Notes: generated from the letters alone by a model not told the origin. Shown: positions 1 to 8,728, counted from the stretch's first letter. The stretch: DNA of 64,000 bases from Pseudarthrobacter siccitolerans (GCF_030823375.1 NZ_JAUSXB010000001.1:2108001-2172000), one strand, 5' to 3'. Program-made: numbers and translations.

Positions 1-248
1 CCTTTGCATCCATCGAGGACGCCGCCGTCACGCTGGACAAGAACGGCAACGTCACCATGCGTATCTACCTCGACCGCTCCTCCGTGGAGGTGTTCGCCCA
101 GAACGGCCTGAAGACCATTACCGATCAGGTATTCCCCAACCCGGGAGCCGACAAGATGGCCCTCTTCGCCGAAGGCGGTACCGCCCAGCTCAAATCACTC
201 ACCGTGACACCGCTGGAAGAGGCAATGTTCCTCCCCGAAAAGAACTAA
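1..248 (+). CDS. GH32 fructan/sucrose hydrolase, C-terminal end (partial)
   Basis: The window opens inside this gene; the reading frame starts at base 3 and stops with TAA at 246-248. The roughly 81 visible residues match the C-terminal beta-sandwich module of GH32 enzymes (levanase, inulinase, sucrose-6-phosphate hydrolase): an alternating-strand segment around IYLDRSSVEVFAQNG followed by TITDQVFP is the hallmark of this module, which packs against the catalytic propeller. The catalytic domain lies upstream and is not visible, so substrate (levan, inulin or sucrose) and any signal peptide cannot be judged. A strong intrinsic terminator follows 38 bases after the stop, so this is the last gene of its transcript. 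Confidence 0.85.
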   Translation, partial: FASIEDAAVTLDKNGNVTMRIYLDRSSVEVFAQNGLKTITDQVFPNPGADKMALFAEGGTAQLKSLTVTPLEEAMFLPEKN

Positions 249-285
249 CACACCCACGAAAAGACAGGCTAACCTGCGAGCTGGA

Positions 286-336
286 GCTGAAGGGACTGGG
301 TTCGGTGATACACCGGGCCCAGTCCCTTCAGCTTTT
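286..336 (+). terminator. Rho-independent terminator of the GH32 gene
   Basis: Perfect 15-bp stem: GCTGAAGGGACTGGG (286-300) pairs with CCCAGTCCCTTCAGC (318-332), loop of 17 bases, followed by TTTT at 333-336. Confidence 0.92.
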
Positions 337-711
337 CCCTTCGAATCAATGATCCATCCATTCCGCATGGTTATCTTCAAAATCTTGCGCTTTTGTTGCA
401 GCTCTTGTGACCCTAGTCTCATCATTACAAGCTCTTCGTCCATCAAATCCATACTTGTCCGATTAAGCGCCGGGCAGGCAGCATCGGGATGCTGTTCCAC
501 TGGAACGGCATCCCCTGACAGCCTTCGCCCATGGGAAGGAGAGCTGTCCCGTGCCCGTGAAGGGTGCTTCGGTGGCCTGAAACCTGGGGAGGTATCCTCA
601 TCGAAGCATCCTTCACGGGCCATGGGGCAGCGCCTGCAACTTTGCCGGACCAGTGCCAGGCCGTCCGAATGGAAGGCCTGGCACCAAATACCCCTACCAA
701 AAGGAGTGTCC
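337..711 (+). promoter_or_regulatory. Hairpin-rich 5' leader of the formaldehyde dehydrogenase gene
   Basis: No convincing gene lies here; an open frame runs into the dehydrogenase from 349 but its translation has no family features. Two inverted repeats stand out. The first has 18-base arms at 554-571 and 602-619 that pair fully if one G-T wobble is allowed. The second has perfect 10-bp arms, GTGCCAGGCC at 653-662 and GGCCTGGCAC at 675-684, ending 17 bases before the AAGGAG ribosome site (701-705). Neither is followed by a T run. They could be an attenuator or regulatory leader, or an operator; no known riboswitch class is recognisable. Confidence 0.45.
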
Positions 712-1929
712 ATGTCAGGAAACAGAGCCGTCGCCTACAAAGAACCCGGCGTCGTCGAAATCATCAACACCGACTACCCGACGTTCGAACTCAAAGATGG
801 GCCCGGCGTCAACCCCGCCAATGTGGGCCGAAAAGTACCCCACGGCGCGATCCTGCGCACGGTGACCACCAACATCTGCGGCTCGGACCAGCACATGGTT
901 AGGGGCCGGACCACTGCCCCTAAGGACCTCGTCCTTGGCCATGAAATCACCGGCGAAGTGGTGGAGGTCGGTCCGGACGTGGAGTTCATCAAGGTGGGAG
1001 ACATTGTCTCTGTACCTTTCAACATCTCCTGCGGCCGTTGCCGGAACTGCAAGGAGCGCAAGACGGGCATCTGCCTGAACGTCAACCCTGACCGCCCGGG
1101 CAGCGCCTATGGTTATGTGGATATGGGCGGCTGGGTGGGCGGCCAAGCCGAATACGTGCTGGTCCCCTACGCTGACTGGAACTTGCTCAGGTTCCCGGAT
1201 CGCGACCAGGCGCTGGAAAAGATCATGGACCTGACCATGCTGTCCGATATCTTCCCCACAGGCTTTCACGGCGCCGTCACCGCCGGAGTGGGCGTCGGAT
1301 CCACCGTCTACATTGCCGGTGCCGGCCCGGTGGGCCTCGCGGCCGCCGTCGGCGCGCAGCTGCTCGGTGCAGCCGTCGTGATTGTCGGCGACATGAACGA
1401 AGACCGCCTGGCTCAGGCCCGCTCCTTCGGCTGCGAAACGGTGAACGTCACCAAGGGCGATCCGAAGGACCAGATCGAGCAAATCCTTGGCGTCCCGGAA
1501 GTGGATTGCGGCGTCGACGCCGTAGGGTTCGAAGCCCGTGGTCACGGGAAGGACGCTTCCCACGAGGCTCCCGCCACCGTGCTGAACTCGCTCATGGACA
1601 TCACCGCTGCAGGCGGGGCTCTTGGCATTCCCGGCCTGTATGTCACCGGCGACCCTGGTGGAATTGACGAAGCAGCAAAGCACGGCTCCCTGTCACTGTC
1701 CCTGGGCACCGGATGGGCAAAGTCCCTGTCGTTTACCACTGGACAGTGCCCCGTCATGTCGTACAACCGCCAGCTGATGATGGCGATCCTGCACGACAAG
1801 GTCCAGATCGCCAAGGCAGTAAACGCCACAGCGATCCCACTTGAGGATGCACCGCGCGGTTACGCCGAATTTGACGCCGGTTCGGCAACGAAATTCGTGC
1901 TGAATCCGAACGGATACGTCAAGGCGTAG
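712..1929 (+). CDS. fdhA: Glutathione-independent, zinc-dependent formaldehyde dehydrogenase
   Basis: 405-aa medium-chain (MDR) dehydrogenase of the Pseudomonas-type formaldehyde dehydrogenase group (family length about 400), oxidising formaldehyde to formate with NAD and no thiol cofactor. Catalytic zinc ligands are visible as Cys56 in CGSDQH and His77-Glu78 in GHE; the structural zinc lobe is Cys107, Cys110, Cys113 and Cys121; the Rossmann motif GAGPVG is at 203-208. The family-specific insert in the coenzyme domain is present. The ATG at 712 was chosen because AAGGAG lies 7 bases upstream and homology begins at MSGNRAVAY; the open frame to 349 is leader. Such enzymes usually serve demethylation pathways (sarcosine, glycine betaine, methylated amines), but no such genes are adjacent. 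A 19-bp hairpin lies 128 bases downstream. Confidence 0.93.
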   Translation: MSGNRAVAYKEPGVVEIINTDYPTFELKDGPGVNPANVGRKVPHGAILRTVTTNICGSDQHMVRGRTTAPKDLVLGHEITGEVVEVGPDVEFIKVGDIVSVPFNISCGRCRNCKERKTGICLNVNPDRPGSAYGYVDMGGWVGGQAEYVLVPYADWNLLRFPDRDQALEKIMDLTMLSDIFPTGFHGAVTAGVGVGSTVYIAGAGPVGLAAAVGAQLLGAAVVIVGDMNEDRLAQARSFGCETVNVTKGDPKDQIEQILGVPEVDCGVDAVGFEARGHGKDASHEAPATVLNSLMDITAAGGALGIPGLYVTGDPGGIDEAAKHGSLSLSLGTGWAKSLSFTTGQCPVMSYNRQLMMAILHDKVQIAKAVNATAIPLEDAPRGYAEFDAGSATKFVLNPNGYVKA

Positions 1930-2057
1930 AACCCCACTCGGTGGGGCCGGAGATTGCGAAGCACACACCACCTGTGCAGGCCTCGCGGTCCGGCCCCACA
2001 GTCACACCCCGGCTGTAGACCGGGACAGTAAGTAGCCGTTCACCGTAAGTAGCAATC

Positions 2058-2100
2058 CGCGCCGGTGGCACGGGCCTTCCTGGCCCGTGCCACCGGCGCG
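2058..2100 (+). terminator. Hairpin terminator downstream of fdhA
   Basis: Perfect 19-bp stem, 2058-2076 pairing with 2082-2100, around a 5-base loop. There is no T tail, a form common in high-GC actinobacteria. Smaller alternative stems lie just before it (1932-1946, and GTGGGGCCGG at 1941-1950 with 1990-1999). Confidence 0.75.
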
Positions 2101-2135
2101 CATCCACTCTCCCTGCATCAGCAAAGGCAAATCAC

Positions 2136-2324
2136 ATGACCCATCGCAACGACCAAGAATCAATTCTCCGCCTTAACAGCAACGGAAAGGAGCATGTTGA
2201 CATCCGGCTCGAATCATCGAGTCCAGTGACCGTTCGGCTGCACCTGGATGGTGGCTGCAATTGCCAGCATGGCACTGAAAACCGCCCGGGTTCGTATGTC
2301 GACAGCGACCTCGGCGTCCGCTGA
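2136..2324 (+). CDS. Small hypothetical protein (62 aa)
   Basis: A 62-codon ORF with no recognised family. It starts at ATG 2136 after a weak AAAGG site and ends 12 bases before a hairpin with 9-bp arms (2336-2344 and 2359-2367). Being bracketed by the fdhA terminator hairpin upstream and its own hairpin downstream is the main reason for listing it. The composition is mixed with a CNCQH segment near the middle and no signal or membrane segment. It sits at the edge of an eroded region and may be a chance frame. Confidence 0.35.
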   Translation: MTHRNDQESILRLNSNGKEHVDIRLESSSPVTVRLHLDGGCNCQHGTENRPGSYVDSDLGVR

Positions 2325-2335
2325 CAGTGGCTGCC

Positions 2336-2367
2336 CCGGCCTTCCGGCATGAGCCCTAAGGCCGGGA
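2336..2367 (+). terminator. Hairpin after the 62-aa ORF
   Basis: CCCGGCCTT (2336-2344) pairs with AAGGCCGGG (2359-2367) around a 14-base loop; no T tail. Confidence 0.45.
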
Positions 2368-2427
2368 CCACATTCAAACAGGCATCTCAGGAACCTTCGC
2401 TGCACAGATGATCGTGAGTGTCATGCC

Positions 2428-2535
2428 CAGCTACAGCCCAACCTGCAGGTGCCGGTCGCGGCGCTGGCGCGGGAACTCGAAGGCAGCCGGTCAGTCTCGG
2501 CCGGACCGCTGAACGACGGCGGGCTGGGACACCCT
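2428..2535 (-). pseudogene. metH relic (fragment of the activation domain)
   Basis: Bases 2449-2475 are identical to 4006-4032 inside metH (27 bases), and similarity continues to about 2530 with substitutions and a one-base deletion. Read on the minus strand, the fragment gives SGPAETDRL, then after the frameshift FEFPRQRRDRHL, followed by a stop; intact metH has GGPIGTDRLRFDFPRQRRDRHL at the same place. Codon-level divergence, as in the Arg codons, shows it is an old or divergent copy rather than a recent duplication. A further short stretch, 2657-2700, resembles the sequence just past the metH stop (3521-3562), including a shared 13-base core, but its order relative to the fragment is rearranged. 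Confidence 0.7.
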
Positions 2536-3013
2536 GCGTGCCGTCACCACGATCATTGGCATCGCTGTGGTGGGGCGGGCGATTCTCGCCGCGTTCCGGC
2601 GGGTGAAGCCCGTCTCCAGCGTGGGCGGAAGCGTCAACGGACACTCCGCCCACGCTCAATCCACTCAGGCCAGGGACCGGCGGCAACTCAAGGTCTGAGG
2701 ACATCCAAAACCCGGTGAATCCGAGGGCTCCCCGGCCGGAAATCGGTGCGTATTTGAAGCGAATAATTGCGCCCGGCTCCTCCCCCGGCCTACGCCCATC
2801 AGGTAATTGCCTCCGCGGGATTCGGGTACCTGGTACGCGGGTGCCCGTTAGCCCGCGGCCGTACCGTGGACAGCGGGGCCGGCGGCGAAGGTGTACGGCT
2901 GAGACCACGTGCATCTCCCCCAGCCGCCGCCGGCCCCACCCGGGTGAGAGGCCTCGCTGCGGTCCCTAGGCGTGGAGGCGCAGTGGCAAGACAATTGAAG
3001 GAGAACGGCCAGG
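2536..3013. other. Eroded intergenic stretch with two long hairpins
   Basis: No supported gene. One hairpin has 12-bp arms, AGCGTGGGCGGA (2618-2629) and TCCGCCCACGCT (2645-2656). A second has 13-bp arms, GGGGCCGGCGGCG (2875-2887) and its exact complement (2925-2937). On the plus strand, frame 2 from 2513 to 2698 reads as a C-terminus with one hydrophobic helix (TTIIGIAVVGRAILAAF) but has no start and follows a stop at 2510, so it may be another relic. The last 30 bases hold the ribosome site of the next gene. Confidence 0.5.
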
Positions 3014-3448
3014 ATGACCCCTCGCGAAGCACCAGCCCACGGGCCGACGCAGTACGAAGCTGGTTGGCGGTTGAAACCGCGCCCATGGCCTGTTGGCCCC
3101 AGTGAGAGCTACGGAAAAGTGGACTTTGATGACGGCGTGGGAAAAGCCATCCTCACCCTCTTCGTTCAGCGCGCGCCCGAAGAAGGTTACGTCCTCCACA
3201 TCGAGCACCTGGCCGCACCGCTGCGGGTAGCTGGTACGCTCCTTCGCCTGAGCCCGGCTCCACATGTGGACAGGGAGGCCCCAGACTTCCGCCGGATCAC
3301 CGCTGCACATACGGCCGCAGCCAAGGCCACGGCTGAGCTGGACGCGGCCGTCAGCGCGGCCCGCGCGAAGGGAGACTCCTGGGAGGTTATCGGTACCGCC
3401 CTCGGCACGTCCGCTCGAACTGCCCGGCAGCGGTTCGGACACCTCTGA
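3014..3448 (+). CDS. Small protein with C-terminal helix-turn-helix
   Basis: 144-aa protein with no signal peptide or membrane segment. The N-terminal half is beta-rich (YGKVDFDDGVGKAILTLFVQ) and of unknown function. The last 30 residues form a helix-turn-helix of the type common in actinobacterial hypothetical proteins (SWEVIGTALGTSARTARQRF), preceded by an Ala-rich helix. That combination suggests a small DNA-binding protein, but the binding site and role are unknown. The start follows a GAAGGAGAA site at 2995-3003. It converges on metH with a gap of about 100 bases. Confidence 0.7.
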   Translation: MTPREAPAHGPTQYEAGWRLKPRPWPVGPSESYGKVDFDDGVGKAILTLFVQRAPEEGYVLHIEHLAAPLRVAGTLLRLSPAPHVDREAPDFRRITAAHTAAAKATAELDAAVSAARAKGDSWEVIGTALGTSARTARQRFGHL

Positions 3449-3552
3449 GACGACCGCGAAGTGTGCGGTTGACGAGGTGACGAACGTGCGTCACCGGCGC
3501 GGGCGGGCAAGCCGCGAAGGCCCACTCCACCCGGCCAGGGACCGGCTTCAAC

Positions 3553-6500
3553 TTACACCTTGAAGTACTTCGCCTCCGGGTGGTGGAACACGAAGGCGTC
3601 GGTGGACTGTTCGGGGTGTAGCATCAGCTCGTCGCTGAGGACCACGCCCATGCGCTCGGGCTTCAGCAGTTCCGTCACCTTGCGGCGGTCCTCCATGTCC
3701 GGGCACGCGGGGTAGCCGAGCGAGAACCGCGCACCGCGGTAGTCGAGCTTGAAATACCCTGCCGTGTCTTTGGGCTCCTCGGCCGCGAAGCCCAGCTCCT
3801 TGCGAATGCGTGCGTGCCAGAACTCTGCCAGCGCCTCGGTGAGCTGCATGACCAGGCCGTTGAGTTCGTAGTAGTCGCGGTACTGGTTGGCGGCGAACAT
3901 CTTGGAAGTGAACTCTTCGATCTTCGAGCCGGCGGTGACCAGCTGGACCGGGAGCACGTCGATCTGCCCGGATTCGCGCGGGCGCACGAAGTCGGCCAGG
4001 CACAAGTGCCGGTCGCGGCGCTGGCGCGGGAAGTCGAACCGCAGCCTATCGGTGCCGATCGGGCCGCCTGAACCGCCGTCGGGGGCGAGCAGTCCCACGG
4101 TGCCGAGGACGCCGTCGCGATCCTCCCCGTGGTGCAGCACCACTACCTGTTCCCCCTCGGAAACCACCGGGAAGTAGCCGTAGGCGACGGACGCGTCCAG
4201 CATGCCCTCGCCGAGGATGCGGTCCAGCCAGTACCGCAGGCGCGGCCGGCCTTCGCGTTCCACCAGTTCCTCGTAGGAGGCGCCGTCCTCGCCGCGGCCG
4301 GGCTTGAGCCCCCACTGCCCCATGAACGTGGCGCGCTCATCGAGGAAGGCCGAGTAGTCGTGAAGCGAGACGCCGCGGACGATGCGCGTGCCCCAGAACG
4401 GCGGCGCGGGCACGAGGTTGTCGGAGACGACGTCGGAACGACCGGGCATCGCTTCCGGCTCGGTCACGGTGAACTTCGCGCCGCCCTTGTGGATGCGCTT
4501 CTTCAGCGGCGGCAGGCCGACGTCGTCCGGGGACGCGCCGCGGGCCACCTTCACCAGCGGCTCCATCAGGGCAAGGCCTTCGAAGGCGTCCTTGGCGTAC
4601 CTGACCACGCCGTCAAACTGCTCCGCCAGGTCCTGCTCCACGTAGGCGCGGGTCAGGGCTGCGCCGCCGAGGATGACCGGCCACTTCTTCGCCAGGCCGC
4701 GGGACTGCAGTTCCGCGAGGTTTTCCTTCATCACCACGGTGGATTTCACGAGCAGCCCAGACATGCCGATCACGTCGGCGTTGTGCTCCTCGGCCGCTGC
4801 CATGATCTCGGCGATGCCCTGCTTGATGCCGATGTTGATGACTTTGTAGCCGTTGTTGGTGAGGATGATGTCCACCAGGTTCTTGCCGATGTCATGCACG
4901 TCGCCGCGCACGGTGGCGATAACCATGGTGCCCTTGCCCGAGGAATCCGACTTCTCCATGTGCGGCTCGAGCAGGGCTACGGCGTTCTTCATCACCTCGG
5001 CGGACTGGAGAACGAACGGCAGCTGCATCTCGCCGGCACCGAAGCGCTCGCCCACCACCTTCATGCCTTCGAGCAGGTGGTCGTTGATGATGCCGAGCGG
5101 GGTCATGCCCTCACTGCGCGCCAGGTCGAGGTCCTCTTCCAGGCCCTTGCCCTCGCCGTCGATGATGCGCCGCTCCAGGCGCTGGCCGGTTGGCAGCGCG
5201 GCGAGTTCAGCGGCGCGCTGGTCCTTGAGTGCTGCGGTGTCGACGCCGGCGAACAGGTCCAGCATGATGGCCAGGGGGTCGTAGGTGGTGTTGCCGTCGG
5301 CGTCGTATTCGCGGCGGTCATAGACGAGGTCCAGGGCCACTTTGCGCTGATCTTCCGGCAGGGAGGCGAGCGGGACGATCTTGGCGGCGTCGATGATGCC
5401 GCTGGTCAAGCCTGCCTGCACGGCCTCGTGCAGGAACACCGAGTTCAGCACCATACGCGCCGCAGGGTTGAGGCCGAAGGACACGTTCGAGACGCCGAGC
5501 GTGGTGTTGATGCCGGGGTACTTGGTGGTGATCTGGCGGATGGCCTCGATGGTTTCGATGCCGTCGCGGCGGGTTTCTTCCTGGCCGGTGGCGACGGGGA
5601 AGGTCAGGGCGTCGACGATGATGTCCTCGACGCGCATCCCCCATTCGCCCACCAGGGCGTCGACGAGGCGGGAGGCGATGGCCACCTTGCCTTCGGTGGT
5701 CCGGGCCTGGCCCTGTTCGTCGATGGTCAGGGCGATCACGGCAGTGCCGTGTTCCTTCACCAGCGGCATGATGCGCGCGAAGCGGCTGTCCGGGCCGTCG
5801 CCGTCCTCATAGTTGACGGAGTTGACCACCGGGCGGCCGCCGATGAGTTCGAGCCCGGCCTGCAGCACGGGCGGTTCCGTTGAGTCGATGACCAGCGGGA
5901 GGGTGGAAGCCGAGGCGAAACGTGAGACGACCTCCTTGATGTCGGCCACGCCGTCGCGCCCCACATAGTCGATGCAGACGTCCAGCAGGTGCGCGCCGAC
6001 GCGGACCTGCTCGCGGGCAATATCCACGCAGTCGTCCCAGCGTTCTTCCAGCATCGCCTGGCGGAACGCCTTCGAACCGTTCGCGTTGGTGCGCTCACCG
6101 ATAGCGAGGTAGGCGGATTCCTGGTCGAAATTCACGTGATGGTAGAGGGAGGCAATGCCGGCTTCGCGCTCGGCGGGGACGCGGGCGGCGCCGTTACCGT
6201 TGCTGGCTGCCGCGGCTTTGGTGCGGAAGGGGGCAAGACGTTCGACGACGGCGGCCATGTGCTCCGGCGTCGTACCGCAGCAGCCGCCCACCAGGCCCAG
6301 GCCGAATTCGCGCACGAACTGCTCGTGCGCGGTGGCGAGTTCGGTGGGTGAGAGCGGGTAATGCGCGCCGTTGGCGCCCAGGACGGGCAGGCCGGCGTTG
6401 GGCATGCAGGCGATGGCGACGGAGGACTGCTTGGAGAGGTGGCGGAGGTGCTCGCTCATCTCGTCCGGGCCGGTGGCGCAGTTCAGGCCGATGGCGTCGA

Positions 6501-7197
6501 CGCCGAGCGGCTCGAGTGCGGTGAGTGCGGCGCCTATTTCGGATCCCATCAGCATGGTTCCGGTGGTCTCGACGGTTACTTCGACGAAGATGGGGAGCCG
6601 GATGCCGCGGGACACGATGGCCTGCTTGCAGCCGTTGACCGCGGCTTTGGTCTGCAGGAGGTCCTGGCTGGTCTCGATGAGGAAGGCGTCCGCTCCCCCG
6701 TCGATGAGACCCTCGGCCTGCAGGGCGAAGGTCTGCTTGAGGTAGTCGTAGCTGGTGTGGCCGAGGCTGGGGAGTTTGGTGCCCGGCCCCATTGAGCCGA
6801 GGACCCAGCGCATCCGTCCGTCTGTTTCTTCTGCCGCTTCTGCGCGTTCGCGGGCGATTTTCGCACCCTTGCGGGCGAGCTCTTCGATGCGGTCGTCGAT
6901 GCCGTAGTCGGAGAGGTTGGACCAGTTGGCACCGAAGGTGTTGGTTTCGACGGCGTCGATGCCCGTGGCGAAGTACGCGTCATGGATGTCCGCGAGGACA
7001 TCCGGGCGCGTGTCATTGAGGATCTCGTTGCAGCCCTCCAGCCCTAGGAAGTCATCCTCGAGCGACAGTTCCCGGCCCTGCAGCATGGTGCCCATCGCGC
7101 CGTCGGCGATGACGACCCGGTGGTTCACCGCGTCCAGGAGTTCCTGTGAACGGACGGGACGGGCGACGGAGTCTATATCAAGAGCAAAACGAGGCAT
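3553..7197 (-). CDS. metH: Cobalamin-dependent methionine synthase
   Basis: Full-length 1214-aa MetH, which transfers the methyl group of 5-methyltetrahydrofolate to homocysteine via methylcobalamin in the cytoplasm. The order of domains is standard: homocysteine-binding barrel (about 20-330, with zinc ligands Cys-Cys near 304-305 in GGCCGTTPEH), pterin-binding barrel (about 350-640, opening with IGERTNANGSKAF), cap and B12-binding domains with the DVHDIGKN motif placing the cobalt-ligating His near 766, and the AdoMet-dependent reactivation domain (about 930-1214). No frameshift or missing motif is seen. The ATG at 7197 matches family N-termini. I found no cobalamin or SAM riboswitch in the short upstream region. 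A degenerate piece of its activation domain lies near 2.5 kb. Confidence 0.97.
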   Translation of the reverse strand: MPRFALDIDSVARPVRSQELLDAVNHRVVIADGAMGTMLQGRELSLEDDFLGLEGCNEILNDTRPDVLADIHDAYFATGIDAVETNTFGANWSNLSDYGIDDRIEELARKGAKIARERAEAAEETDGRMRWVLGSMGPGTKLPSLGHTSYDYLKQTFALQAEGLIDGGADAFLIETSQDLLQTKAAVNGCKQAIVSRGIRLPIFVEVTVETTGTMLMGSEIGAALTALEPLGVDAIGLNCATGPDEMSEHLRHLSKQSSVAIACMPNAGLPVLGANGAHYPLSPTELATAHEQFVREFGLGLVGGCCGTTPEHMAAVVERLAPFRTKAAAASNGNGAARVPAEREAGIASLYHHVNFDQESAYLAIGERTNANGSKAFRQAMLEERWDDCVDIAREQVRVGAHLLDVCIDYVGRDGVADIKEVVSRFASASTLPLVIDSTEPPVLQAGLELIGGRPVVNSVNYEDGDGPDSRFARIMPLVKEHGTAVIALTIDEQGQARTTEGKVAIASRLVDALVGEWGMRVEDIIVDALTFPVATGQEETRRDGIETIEAIRQITTKYPGINTTLGVSNVSFGLNPAARMVLNSVFLHEAVQAGLTSGIIDAAKIVPLASLPEDQRKVALDLVYDRREYDADGNTTYDPLAIMLDLFAGVDTAALKDQRAAELAALPTGQRLERRIIDGEGKGLEEDLDLARSEGMTPLGIINDHLLEGMKVVGERFGAGEMQLPFVLQSAEVMKNAVALLEPHMEKSDSSGKGTMVIATVRGDVHDIGKNLVDIILTNNGYKVINIGIKQGIAEIMAAAEEHNADVIGMSGLLVKSTVVMKENLAELQSRGLAKKWPVILGGAALTRAYVEQDLAEQFDGVVRYAKDAFEGLALMEPLVKVARGASPDDVGLPPLKKRIHKGGAKFTVTEPEAMPGRSDVVSDNLVPAPPFWGTRIVRGVSLHDYSAFLDERATFMGQWGLKPGRGEDGASYEELVEREGRPRLRYWLDRILGEGMLDASVAYGYFPVVSEGEQVVVLHHGEDRDGVLGTVGLLAPDGGSGGPIGTDRLRFDFPRQRRDRHLCLADFVRPRESGQIDVLPVQLVTAGSKIEEFTSKMFAANQYRDYYELNGLVMQLTEALAEFWHARIRKELGFAAEEPKDTAGYFKLDYRGARFSLGYPACPDMEDRRKVTELLKPERMGVVLSDELMLHPEQSTDAFVFHHPEAKYFKV

Positions 7198-7288
7198 CTA
7201 AACAGGTTACGGGCGACACGCCGAAACATTGCTTCGTATGTCCGTGTACTACGACGGGGCTGGTTCTGGCTAGAGCCGGGCCCTGCAG

Positions 7289-8029
7289 TTACTCTCGTTT
7301 GGTTGCGAGAATTTCGAGTATCAGTTGCAGCCGTGTTTTCGCTCTTACACTAGACCCACCCGCGACAACCCACTCCTCAAGCCGATCCGCTTCCAGGGCT
7401 GCCTCAGCGTCTTTAAGTTCTAGAGCAGCCTTCTCGGCATCTTTGCGAATCTTCCTGTAAACAGATTCACGAATAAACGCCCCGGGCACCCAGCTGGGAA
7501 GAATCCAACGACCATCACCTCCTAGTCTCAACAACCCGAGCAAGGGCAAGAGCGTTGGCAAGCCTAGAAGTACAACTTGGTGCAGGATCGCATCGTGCCG
7601 GTCCATTGCGGCTATTACGAAACCCGATGGCACCAGAATCATTAGCAACCCAATAGGGGCAGCGATACGGGAAAACAAACTGCGCTTGTGCCACTGCACA
7701 CCTGCATAGCGCACCAAGGGCAAAAGAAGTGCGGTGATAACCAGACTGCCTAAGATATAGACTGGCGCATTCTCCAACCTCGCAGTCGTCAGGACGACGT
7801 CCATAATCCCTGCAACTGCCCCTAGCGCAAGTGCCTGCCAAAGACATTTTAGAGTACGGCGCCATCGGGAAAGTATAAATTTAGGATAGGGCTTCAGCTT
7901 GTTGTAATGCTGGCTCACATGCCTAGCCTCAATCACCCGAATCGTCGGGTTCTTGAATTCGACTAGCACTATTCGCCGGGCGGCGTCGGCGGCAACCAAT
8001 GAGTTCATGGCTGCTAAGAGAACGACCAC
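7289..8029 (-). CDS. C-terminal part of a multi-pass membrane protein (frameshifted)
   Basis: 246-aa ORF with a GTG start at 8029. It contains about five hydrophobic helices: its very start, around 60-80, 95-115, 125-145 and 150-170. A basic/acidic helical tail rich in Lys, Glu and Ala follows (about 190-246, probably coiled coil). No ribosome site precedes the GTG. The frame continues upstream as SLSYLLVVVLLAAMN, which would complete a transmembrane helix, so the ORF is better read as the second half of a gene whose first half is 8014-8451. Function unknown. Base composition is clearly less GC-rich than metH or the ABC genes on either side. Confidence 0.6.
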   Translation of the reverse strand: MVVLLAAMNSLVAADAARRIVLVEFKNPTIRVIEARHVSQHYNKLKPYPKFILSRWRRTLKCLWQALALGAVAGIMDVVLTTARLENAPVYILGSLVITALLLPLVRYAGVQWHKRSLFSRIAAPIGLLMILVPSGFVIAAMDRHDAILHQVVLLGLPTLLPLLGLLRLGGDGRWILPSWVPGAFIRESVYRKIRKDAEKAALELKDAEAALEADRLEEWVVAGGSSVRAKTRLQLILEILATKRE

Positions 8030-8451
8030 GAGAAGGTAACTGAGAGATTCCGCTCAACACCGTCAAGAAGTACCGCTACCAAAGAGGACAGGGCCAGGGT
8101 GCAACTTGCTGCTGTACCCCCAACAGCAAGGTATGCGATGAGCATCCGATGGTTGTAGTCCGCCATAGTGGCTGCTCGAGACGAAGTGCTACTTTGTGCC
8201 ATCACCTGAAGGGCAATAGTCCCAGCGGCAACGGCAGCCAATGCAGCTAGGACATCAGATTCCTTGAGATCCATCGGAACGAACGGCCGTGCGTAATCGC
8301 CCTCGGTCCAGTACAACAGAAGTTCAACGGCAACCATGTACGTGGCCAAGAACGATCCCAGGCCAATTATGGACCAAAAAGACATTCTCGGCACGACATC
8401 TCGATCCTCAACGGATCTCCTGGTTACTGATTCCCTCACCACATTTACCAA
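8014..8451 (-). CDS. N-terminal part of a multi-pass membrane protein (frameshifted)
   Basis: 145-aa ORF with three hydrophobic helices (near 27-50, 68-86 and 103-128). It ends in a short hydrophilic tail (VTFSWSFS) instead of the expected fourth helix, which appears in the overlapping frame of 7289-8029. The shift must lie between about 8016 and 8050. Joined, the two would make a protein of roughly 387 aa with seven or eight membrane helices and a charged C-terminal tail. Either the gene is broken, the sequence has an indel error, or expression uses programmed frameshifting. It lies 277 bases downstream of the deoxyribosyltransferase-like gene on the same strand, so the two may act together. 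Confidence 0.6.
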   Translation of the reverse strand: MVNVVRESVTRRSVEDRDVVPRMSFWSIIGLGSFLATYMVAVELLLYWTEGDYARPFVPMDLKESDVLAALAAVAAGTIALQVMAQSSTSSRAATMADYNHRMLIAYLAVGGTAASCTLALSSLVAVLLDGVERNLSVTFSWSFS

Positions 8452-8728
8452 ATCGCCTTCCCCAATATGCAGTCGTTTTCACGTCTGAATATAAGCACAC
8501 AAGGGAAAGCCGTTGATGTGTGTCAACGTCAACCCGTCCAAGGACCAAGGCTTTGTCACCCTCCTGCGAGACGGCCTACCGGGCAGATGGCTCAATGGAG
8601 CTGCTTTTAGGTCCCCGGATACTTTGCTCAAGTGCGTCGAAGATCGGGAGGGCATGCTCATAGTCTGTGATACCACGACCGCTGCGGATGAACCTGCACA
8701 GGCTGCGGTACATCCACCTGCCGTTGCT
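8452..8728. other. Spacer between the two island genes
   Basis: No supported gene. A plus-strand frame (TTG 8513 or ATG 8516 to 8791) would encode 92 residues, but it runs into the end of the opposite gene, has no ribosome site and no recognisable features. Bases 8513-8530 contain a short imperfect GTTGA/TCAAC dyad. Confidence 0.4.

Noticed and set aside
1941..1999. Cloverleaf-like folding after fdhA
   Set aside because: Acceptor-like stem pairs, but the segment is too short for a tRNA and has no TTCRA-type T loop or clear anticodon arm.
4129..5883. A 584-codon plus-strand ORF opposite metH
   Set aside because: Shadow of metH in a high-GC antisense frame; composition is His/Val/Ala-biased and no family features appear.
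7198..7288. Possible SAM or cobalamin riboswitch before metH
   Set aside because: Only about 90 bases to the next gene and none of the conserved core motifs, such as a B12 box, was seen.
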